Shown here in pieces: positions 58,217-64,000 of a DNA stretch of 64,000 bases (the stretch's first letter is position 1; the number at the start of each line of letters is the position of its first letter). This DNA comes from JBEVJK01 sp963791325. Its GTDB lineage: Bacteria; Pseudomonadota; Alphaproteobacteria; Rhizobiales; Rhizobiaceae. Position numbers and translations under genes: made by a program. Location: the NCBI GenBank assembly GCA_963791325.1, contig CAWBRU010000016.1:62001-126000 (forward strand). The letters are read 5' to 3'. The notes under the pieces are model-generated. The model worked only from the letters and a program-made list of their open reading frames with translations. It did not search any database and was not told the DNA's origin.

Positions 58217-58738
58217 TCAGCCTGCAAGATGGCGGAATGCCGCCACCACCTGTTCATAGACGGGGCGCTTGAACGGCACGATCAACCCGGTCAGGTCGTC
58301 GATCGGGCGCCATCCCCAGCGATCGAACTCGGCCTTGTGACCCTCGGGAGGCGGGTTGACGCGGATCTCGGAATCGTCCCCACGGAACCGGAAAGCATAC
58401 CATTTCTGCGTCTGGCCTCGATAGCGGCCCTTCCAAACGAGGCCGACGCGCTCCGGCGGCAGATCGTAGTTGATCCAGCCCGGGGCCTCGGCGAGCAGCT
58501 TGATGCTCTCGATGCCGGTCTCCTCGTAGAGCTCGCGCCTGGCCGTCTCGAGCGGATCCTCACCCTCGTCGATGCCGCCCTGCGGCATCTGCCAGAGCTG
58601 GGCGGATCCTGCCATCTCGTTATCGGGCTCGGTGAGCCGGCGCCCGACCCAGACCAGACCTTCGGCGTTGAGTACCATCATCCCGACGCAGGGCCGGTAG
58701 GGAAGCGTTTCGGGGTCGACGTTCCGCCGCTTTGCCAT
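58217..58738 (-). CDS. rppH: RNA pyrophosphohydrolase RppH
   Basis: Nudix enzyme that removes pyrophosphate from mRNA 5' ends and starts decay. The 173-residue product begins MAKRRNVDPETLPYRPCVGM; the Nudix box lies at 54-76 (GGIDEGEDPLETARRELYEE then TGI). Blocks QLWQMPQGGIDEGE, RVGLVWKGRYRGQTQKWYAF and DRWGWRPIDDLTGLIVPFKR are RppH-typical. Downstream of the divergent polysaccharide deacetylase gene, as in relatives. The 6S promoter lies just past its stop. Confidence 0.94.
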   Translation of the reverse strand: MAKRRNVDPETLPYRPCVGMMVLNAEGLVWVGRRLTEPDNEMAGSAQLWQMPQGGIDEGEDPLETARRELYEETGIESIKLLAEAPGWINYDLPPERVGLVWKGRYRGQTQKWYAFRFRGDDSEIRVNPPPEGHKAEFDRWGWRPIDDLTGLIVPFKRPVYEQVVAAFRHLAG

Positions 58739-58748
58739 GTCACCTGTC

Positions 58749-59909
58749 CTATCGACTTCGTTCAGGATCGCGGGCCAGGGCCGAGACGGGAACGATCTCG
58801 ACGCCCCGCCGCGCCGCCGCTTCGACCCAGGATGCCACGGCATCCACCGTGACGTCGAACGCCGATCCGGCACCGATCGCAGAACCCTTGGCACGGGCGA
58901 TGCCTTCCAGCGCGTCCAGCTTTTTCAGGATCTCGCCACGCTCGCGCACACCGTCGATCGTTGAGAGGGCCTTCGCAAACGGTACGCGGGCAGCCGTCGC
59001 TGCGGCCTCGGTCTCGCTGCGGGTGGCCGAGCCGTCGTCGAGGAACATCAGCCCGCGGCGGCCGAGATCCTGCATGACCGGCGTCAGTGCCGCCGGCTCA
59101 CCAACGAAGCGGCCGCCCATATAGTTGACGACGCCGACATAGTTGGTGGTGCGGGCCAGGGCCCAATGCAGCCGGGCGAGATTGTCCGCGGCGTCGGCAG
59201 TGACGATCAGCGTGTTGCGGCCAGGATCCACGGCTGGGTAGTCGAAGGGTTCGAGCGGCACCTGCATCAGGATCTCGTGTCCCGCCTTGCGCGCCGCCTG
59301 CATCCAGCGGCCGATGCTGTTGCCTTGCGAGGCGAAGGCCAGCGTCACCTCGGGGGGCAGCTTGCGGATCGCCGCGTCGGTACCGGTCTGCGACACCGCC
59401 AGCCCGCCGACCACCAGCGCCAGCCGCGGACCGGGTGTGCCGGACCACGGCCTGGCATAGGCATCGAACGGGCGGCGGCCGTCGGCGCCCCGCCTGGGCA
59501 AAGGGCCGTCCGGACTGTCTTCGACCAGCGCCCGATCCAGCAAATGGGCGGTCGCAAGGTCTTGCGAAGCGGCTTGCGGGTCGCGCGCCACCACATCCCC
59601 AACCGCCCCGGCCGGCATCGCATCGGCCGCCCTGGCGCTGCCTTGCGCAGGCTGAGCCGCCGCGGCCGGGCGGGATTGCGCCGCATCTGATAGAGAGCCC
59701 TCGGGAGAGGCGAACGGGCGGTCGCGCAGCGAGATGGCTGCGGCTGCGGCAAACAGGGCGAATGCCACCGCTGTCCCGGCAAACGCGGCAGGCCGGATCC
59801 GAGGCGGCCACGCCCGCCGTCGCCGGCGAGTTCCCTGCGCGAGGCCGAGAGGCCGCTCGATGTCCTTCAGCGGCGCCCGGTCTTTCAGAGATGTCGACAC
59901 GCCCCGCAT
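58749..59909 (-). CDS. Divergent polysaccharide deacetylase family protein (YibQ-like)
   Basis: A 386-residue protein with an N-terminal membrane segment (AAFAGTAVAFALFAAAAAIS), a variable Ala/Pro/Arg-rich linker, and the C-terminal domain of the YibQ family (LALVVGGLAVSQTGTDAAIR, LPPEVTLAFASQGNSIGRWM, ILMQVPLEPFDYPAVDPGRN, NYVGVVNYMGGRFVGEPAAL). Probably an envelope carbohydrate enzyme with a degenerate deacetylase fold; substrate unknown. It sits in the conserved order envC-ctpA-this gene-rppH. Confidence 0.87.
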   Translation of the reverse strand: MRGVSTSLKDRAPLKDIERPLGLAQGTRRRRRAWPPRIRPAAFAGTAVAFALFAAAAAISLRDRPFASPEGSLSDAAQSRPAAAAQPAQGSARAADAMPAGAVGDVVARDPQAASQDLATAHLLDRALVEDSPDGPLPRRGADGRRPFDAYARPWSGTPGPRLALVVGGLAVSQTGTDAAIRKLPPEVTLAFASQGNSIGRWMQAARKAGHEILMQVPLEPFDYPAVDPGRNTLIVTADAADNLARLHWALARTTNYVGVVNYMGGRFVGEPAALTPVMQDLGRRGLMFLDDGSATRSETEAAATAARVPFAKALSTIDGVRERGEILKKLDALEGIARAKGSAIGAGSAFDVTVDAVASWVEAAARRGVEIVPVSALARDPERSR

Positions 59910-60017
59910 GCCCCCTTGCGGGCTGCCCGACGCTGCAGGCCATCGGTCCTTGCGGCAACCGATGGCCTTTGCATCTACGCTGCGACCGGGCCCCCGTTGC
60001 CCCGGCCGCGAGAACGC

Positions 60018-61343
60018 TTACTGGTTGAGCACGGCTTTCTGCGGGTTCGGCGGGAAGGCCGGATCGGTCTTGGCGCCACGCAGAAGGTCGAACGCGTAGT
60101 TGAGCTGGATGTCGTCCTTCGGATCCGGCGGCACATAGGCGGCCGACCCTGAGCCTTCGGCACCTTCCTCGACGCCCTTGATATGGCCCTTCAGGTCGGA
60201 CTCGCCGCGGGTGACGTCACGCCCCTGCAGCTCTTCCGGCAAGGGCTGATCGACCTTGACGTCGGGGGTGATGCCCTTGCCCTGGATCGACTTGCCCGAC
60301 GGCGTGTAATAGAGCGCCGTGGTCAGCCTCAGCGCGCCGTTCTCGGCGAGCGGGATGATCGTCTGGACAGAGCCCTTGCCGAACGACTGGGTGCCGACCA
60401 GGGTGGCGCGCCGATGGTCCTGAAGCGCCCCGGCGACAATCTCGGAAGCGCTGGCCGAACCGCCATTGATCAGCACGATCAGCGGCTTGCCGTCGATCAG
60501 ATCGCCGGCGCGCGCATCGAAGCGGGACACGTCCTTCGGATCGCGCCCACGCGTCGAGACGATCTCGCCACGGTCGAGGAAGTCGTCCGAGACACTGACC
60601 GCCTGGTCGAGCAGCCCGCCCGGGTTGAGCCGGAGGTCTAGGACATAGCCCTTGAGCTTGTCGTTGGGGATCTTCGACTTGATATCGTTGATCGCTGCCG
60701 CCAGATCGTCGGTCGTCTTCTCGGTGAACGAGGTGATCTTCATGTAGCCGACGTCGTTCTCGACCCGGTACTTGACCGCCTTCACCTTGATGATGTCGCG
60801 CACGATGGTGAGCTTGATCGGCTTGTCATTGCCCTCGCGCATGATGGTGAGCTCGATCGGCGTATTGACCAGCCCGCGCATCTTCTCGACCGCATCGTTG
60901 AGGGTCAGCCCGCGGACCTCGTCGCCGTCGATCGCGGTGATGAAGTCGCCGGCCCGGACTCCGGCTTTGGCTGCCGGGGTGTCGTCGATCGGCGTGATCA
61001 CCTTGACCAGCTCGTTCTCCATCGTCACTTCGATGCCCAGCCCGCCGAACTCGCCCTTGGTCTGGACGCGCATGTCCTTGGCGGCTTCGGGGTTGAGATA
61101 GGAGGAATGCGGGTCGAGCGAGGACAGCATGCCGTTGATGGCGTTCTCGACCAGCGATTTCTCGTCGGGCGGCGTCACATACTGGCCGCGCACCCGCTCG
61201 AACACGTCGCCGAAGATGGCGAGCTGCCGATAGGTCTCGGAGTCGGCCGCGTTTGCCGACGAGCTTGGCGCGCCGTAGACCAGGCTCATCGCGGAGGCGC
61301 CCATCAGCGCACCGGCAAACAGAAGCGACAATTTACGTATCAT
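60018..61343 (-). CDS. ctpA: C-terminal processing peptidase (S41, CtpA)
   Basis: Secreted or periplasmic serine protease, 441 residues. Signal peptide (LSLLFAGALMGASAMSLVYG), PDZ domain (FGGLGIEVTMENELVKVITP ... GVRAGDFITAIDGDEVRGLT), then the S41 catalytic domain with Ser in INGGSASASEIVAGALQDH and Lys in GTQSFGKGSVQTIIP, the Ser-Lys dyad. It overlaps the upstream envC gene by 11 bp. Common targets in this group are envelope assembly factors and peptidoglycan hydrolases. Confidence 0.95.
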   Translation of the reverse strand: MIRKLSLLFAGALMGASAMSLVYGAPSSSANAADSETYRQLAIFGDVFERVRGQYVTPPDEKSLVENAINGMLSSLDPHSSYLNPEAAKDMRVQTKGEFGGLGIEVTMENELVKVITPIDDTPAAKAGVRAGDFITAIDGDEVRGLTLNDAVEKMRGLVNTPIELTIMREGNDKPIKLTIVRDIIKVKAVKYRVENDVGYMKITSFTEKTTDDLAAAINDIKSKIPNDKLKGYVLDLRLNPGGLLDQAVSVSDDFLDRGEIVSTRGRDPKDVSRFDARAGDLIDGKPLIVLINGGSASASEIVAGALQDHRRATLVGTQSFGKGSVQTIIPLAENGALRLTTALYYTPSGKSIQGKGITPDVKVDQPLPEELQGRDVTRGESDLKGHIKGVEEGAEGSGSAAYVPPDPKDDIQLNYAFDLLRGAKTDPAFPPNPQKAVLNQ

Positions 61344-62661
61344 TTCCTGTCCTTCCAGAAACTCGCACTGCCCACCAAGGAGCAGGATCCACGGGCTTCC
61401 CGTCCTTTCGAAACTCTACATAGAGTTCCGGGCCGCCACTCCCTGCCGCGGCGGAGGCACTCGCCACCTTGGCGTTTCCCATCGCACCCACCGGCTCGCC
61501 CGCCAGCACCGATTGGCCGATTGTTACGTTGATACGACCCATCCCCGCCAATACGACATGATAGCCGTCCCCGGCGTCAAGGATCAAGAGTTGCCCGTAT
61601 GACCTGAACGGTCCCGCATAGAGAACGCTTCCGTCGGAAGGCGCGGTGACGATGGCGCCGGATTGTGTCGCAACCATGTCGCCCTGCATCACTCCGCCGT
61701 TATCGTCATACTTGCCGAACTGCCTTGCGATCCGGCCTGCGGCGGGCAATGACAGCTTGCCCTGCAGCTTGGAGAACGGTGCCGATTCGGCGAGCTGATT
61801 GCCTTCCGGCACGGGCAGCGCGGCGAGCGCGGCCTCGCGCTTCTGACGCGCCTCCTCCTGGCGCCGCGCCTTGTCTTCGGCCGAGCGCGCGCCGACGACG
61901 TCCTTCTCCAGGCCGGCGATCAAGTCCTTCAGGCTGTCGGCCTGGCGCGCCAGGTTTGCCGCCTTGGCGGTCTCCTGCGACAACGCGGCCTCGGTCTCGG
62001 TCTTCAGCCGCTGCTTTTCGGCGAGCAGCAAGGCCAGACGCTCCTTTTCCGCCACCTGATCCCCGACGGTCTTGGCGAGACGCTGGCGCTCGGCCTCGAT
62101 CGAGGCGGTGACCTGGTCGCGTTCGGCGAGGTCGGTGAGCAGTGCCTCCGTCTGGCTGCGCAGTTCGGGCACCACCGAGCCCAGCAGGATGGCGCTGCGG
62201 ACCGACGACAGCGCATCCTCCGGCTTGACCAGCAAGGCCGGCGGCGGGCTGAGGCCCATCCGCTCGAGCGCGCCGAGCACTTCGGCGAGCACCCCGCGCC
62301 GTGAGGCCAGCGATTTGGCGATCTGGTCACGCTGCAGCTTGAGCGCCTGCAGGCGGTCGGCAATGTCCTCGATGTCCTGGCCGAGCTTCTGCTCGGTCTT
62401 GGCCGCCTGGATCATCGCCGCGGTCAGCGTCGCGGAATCCTTCTTCACTGCGGCGATGTCGGCGGCGAGCTTGTCGCGCCGCTCGTCGGTAAGCGACAAT
62501 TCCTTGGCGATCCGATCGTATTCGGCTCGACTTTGCGTCTGCCGGGCCTCGATTTCCGCCGCGGTCTCGGCACGCGCCACGGCCGGCCGCAGCAACCCCG
62601 CGGCCGCCGACGCGCAGACCGCCAGGACCGCCGCTTTGAAGATCACCGACATGACAGGCAT
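61333..62661 (-). CDS. envC: Murein hydrolase activator EnvC (degenerate LytM/M23 domain)
   Basis: Periplasmic activator of cell-wall amidases at division. The product (442 residues from ATG 62661) has a signal-type start (VIFKAAVLAVCASAAAGLLR), a long coiled coil (about 40-270: EYDRIAKELSLTDERRDKLA, LALLLAEKQRLKTETEAALS) and a C-terminal M23-like domain. The metal-binding His/Asp set is not intact (AGDGYHVVLAGM in place of HxH; GGVMQGDMVATQSGAIV at the first site), as in E. coli EnvC, so it is an activator rather than a hydrolase. Confidence 0.9.
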   Translation of the reverse strand: MPVMSVIFKAAVLAVCASAAAGLLRPAVARAETAAEIEARQTQSRAEYDRIAKELSLTDERRDKLAADIAAVKKDSATLTAAMIQAAKTEQKLGQDIEDIADRLQALKLQRDQIAKSLASRRGVLAEVLGALERMGLSPPPALLVKPEDALSSVRSAILLGSVVPELRSQTEALLTDLAERDQVTASIEAERQRLAKTVGDQVAEKERLALLLAEKQRLKTETEAALSQETAKAANLARQADSLKDLIAGLEKDVVGARSAEDKARRQEEARQKREAALAALPVPEGNQLAESAPFSKLQGKLSLPAAGRIARQFGKYDDNGGVMQGDMVATQSGAIVTAPSDGSVLYAGPFRSYGQLLILDAGDGYHVVLAGMGRINVTIGQSVLAGEPVGAMGNAKVASASAAAGSGGPELYVEFRKDGKPVDPAPWWAVRVSGRTGNDT

Positions 62662-62726
62662 TGCCGTTAAACGTCCCGACCATAGGCGGTCCATCGTTAA
62701 CGAACCATCAACCATGAAGTCCAGCT

Positions 62727-63209
62727 TCAGCCGCGATGATAGGGGTGGCCGGCAAGGATCGTCGTGGCCCGGTAGAGCTGTTCGGCAAGCATGATGCGGC
62801 AGAGCTGATGCGGCCAGGTCATGGCGCCCAAGCTGACGACAAGGTCGGCGGCAGCGCGCAAGGCGGGATCGTGGCCGTCCGGTCCGCCGATGACCAGCGC
62901 CAGGCTGCGCCGGTTTTCATCCCGGAACCGGGCGAGAGCCGCCGCGAATTGCTCGGAAGTGAGGTCTTGGCCGCGCTCGTCGAGCGCGATCAGAGCGGCG
63001 CCCCCGGCGAGCTGCGCCAGCAGCCGGGCCGCCTCGTCATGGCGCCGGGCTTCGGCCAGGCCGGCGCGCCCTTCGGCAAGCTCGACCACGCCGCCGAAAT
63101 CCAGGCCGAGCGCCGGGCCGCTCCTGCCGAATCGCTCAAGATAGCGCTGCGCCAGATCCTTCTCGGGGCCGGCCTTCATCCGGCCTACCGCCAGGACGGT
63201 GACCTTCAT
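62727..63209 (-). CDS. rlmH: 23S rRNA (pseudouridine-1915-N3)-methyltransferase RlmH
   Basis: SPOUT methyltransferase that modifies helix 69 of 23S rRNA. The 160-residue product has MKVTVLAVGRMKAGPEKDLA, the SAM-binding knot SLALVIGGPDGHDPALRAAA and the conserved end MLAEQLYRATTILAGHPYHR. Lies 18 bp after rsfS; the order rsfS-rlmH is conserved. Confidence 0.96.
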   Translation of the reverse strand: MKVTVLAVGRMKAGPEKDLAQRYLERFGRSGPALGLDFGGVVELAEGRAGLAEARRHDEAARLLAQLAGGAALIALDERGQDLTSEQFAAALARFRDENRRSLALVIGGPDGHDPALRAAADLVVSLGAMTWPHQLCRIMLAEQLYRATTILAGHPYHRG

Positions 63210-63227
63210 TCCGGCGCAAGCCGCGGT

Positions 63228-63605
63228 TCAGTGAACCGTCTCTTCCTCGAGATCGGGAGCCTGCCACATCTTTTCGATGTTGTAGAATTCCCGGACTTCG
63301 GGGCGGAAGACATGGACGATGATGTCGCCGGCATCGACCAGGACCCAGTCGGCATTGGCAAGGCCCTCGACCCGCGCCTGTCCAAGGCCGGCCTCCTTCA
63401 GCGATTTGATCAGCGAATCGGCGACAGCCGTGACATGCCGGTGAGACCGTCCGGACGCGACCACCATGTAGTCGCCAAGGCTGGACTTGCCCTGAATGTC
63501 GATGGAAACGATATTTTCGGCCTTGGAATCTTCGAGACTGGCAAGGACCGTTCTGATGGCGCGGGACAAATCGTCTTTGCGGTCTACCCCGGCCGGCGAA
63601 GGCAC
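63228..63605 (-). CDS. rsfS: Ribosome silencing factor RsfS
   Basis: Binds ribosomal protein L14 and blocks subunit joining in stationary phase. The 125-residue product has LEDSKAENIVSIDIQGKSSL, GDYMVVASGRSHRHVTAVAD and NADWVLVDAGDIIVHVFRPE, the RsfS signature. GTG start at 63605 with AGGAAGG upstream. nadD, its usual partner, is not next to it here, where a divergent MscS gene starts instead. Confidence 0.94.
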   Translation of the reverse strand: MPSPAGVDRKDDLSRAIRTVLASLEDSKAENIVSIDIQGKSSLGDYMVVASGRSHRHVTAVADSLIKSLKEAGLGQARVEGLANADWVLVDAGDIIVHVFRPEVREFYNIEKMWQAPDLEEETVH

Positions 63606-63805
63606 GAAGGGCGCCTTCCTCTGGAGTGCTGTTCGCAGTGTCTTTCCTTTCTGAACAGGAACAACCGTATCGCCCTCAAATCAGGCGATGTCATTAGATA
63701 GGCAGAGTTGGGTTACACTTTCAAGACGGGGGCGCCCGCCGAACACCTTTGAGACGGTGGCCGGCAGACTTCAGCCAAGACTGGTACCGAAAGGAACTCT
63801 TGCCC

Positions 63806-64000
63806 ATGGAACTCGATCCTCAGAACGCCTTGCTCACCATCGAGGCCGGACTGGCGCAGCTCAGCACGCTGATCGTCTCCTATGCCTTCTCGGCCATCGG
63901 TGCGGTGCTCCTTCTGGTGATCGGCTACATCATCGCCGGATTTGCCGAACGCTCGATCTATACCGGTCTCAAGCATATCCGCGGCTTCGATCTGACGCTC
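63806..64000 (+). CDS. Small-conductance mechanosensitive channel (MscS family), 5' part
   Basis: Only the first 65 codons are in the window. The text MELDPQNALLTIEAGLAQLS followed by a strongly hydrophobic helix (SAIGAVLLLVIGYIIAGFAE) and RSIYTGLKHIRGFDLTL fits the N-terminal TM1 region of small MscS proteins. The class is inferred from this short N-terminus. AAGGAA lies 14 bases before the ATG. Confidence 0.6.
   Translation, partial: MELDPQNALLTIEAGLAQLSTLIVSYAFSAIGAVLLLVIGYIIAGFAERSIYTGLKHIRGFDLTL

Noticed and set aside
62697..62711. CtrA-like site TTAA-N7-TCAA upstream of envC
   Set aside because: Second half-site is mismatched; such partial sites are expected by chance.
1..64000. CRISPR arrays, tRNA or rRNA genes, IS elements, prophage genes
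   Set aside because: No regularly spaced repeats, no tRNA T-loop/anticodon patterns in the gaps I read, and no transposase, integrase or phage structural protein among the frames.

Overview
The window is high-GC, densely coded DNA from an alphaproteobacterium, most likely a member of Hyphomicrobiales (Rhizobiales); species and genus cannot be read from it. The evidence is the gene order ruvC-ruvA-ruvB-ybgC-tolQRAB-pal-cpoB, a DUF1465 gene beside ruvC, a 6S RNA of alphaproteobacterial type in front of the 5-formyl-THF cyclo-ligase gene, TTAA-N7-TTAA boxes of the CtrA kind, and conserved runs such as rsfS-rlmH-envC-ctpA-(divergent polysaccharide deacetylase)-rppH. I saw no tRNA, rRNA, CRISPR array, transposase, integrase or phage gene.

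Layout. 1-9.2 kb (minus): the envelope/recombination core, DUF1465-ruvCAB-ybgC-tolQRAB-pal-cpoB. 9.35-9.53 kb: a probable small RNA with its own terminator and a CtrA-like promoter. 9.6-12.5 kb (minus): an acyl-CoA ligase and an OpgC-family membrane protein. 12.8-16.6 kb (plus): a ThiE-like protein, a Sel1-repeat protein, efp, suhB and a hemolysin III-family protein. 16.7-19.9 kb (minus): modE-like, modCBA and a well-matched ModE operator. 19.9-33.8 kb: an accessory catabolic region with a two-subunit indolepyruvate-type ferredoxin oxidoreductase, a MarR regulator, two related phytoene-dehydrogenase-like flavoproteins, a kynurenine-formamidase-like cyclase and a complete peptide-type ABC importer. 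33.9-38.9 kb (plus): a GntR regulator with two matching palindromic operators, two class-V aminotransferase-fold enzymes and an amino-acid binding protein plus one permease, without an ATPase gene. 38.9-45.9 kb: an AraC regulator, a non-flagellar MotA/MotB-like pair, carboxypeptidase M32 and an ABC exporter. 46-50.9 kb: rpmE, a WYL regulator, VOC and EVE proteins, a SelW-like protein, yebC, terC and a frameshifted ymdB-type phosphoesterase. 50.9-56.4 kb: a LacI-controlled NitT-type ABC importer with an M24 peptidase and a divergent nitrilase; its binding-protein gene carries two frameshifts. 56.4-64 kb: a hormone-sensitive-lipase-type hydrolase, the cyclo-ligase, 6S RNA, rppH, the deacetylase-like gene, ctpA, envC, rlmH, rsfS and the start of an MscS channel.

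How it fits together. Core genes (cell division envelope complex, Holliday junction processing, ribosome maturation, 6S RNA) are interrupted by transporter-enzyme-regulator cassettes. The most interesting parts are the 19.9-33.8 kb flavoprotein/ferredoxin-oxidoreductase/importer cassette, for which I know no described pathway, and the putative CtrA-driven small RNA at 9.4-9.5 kb.
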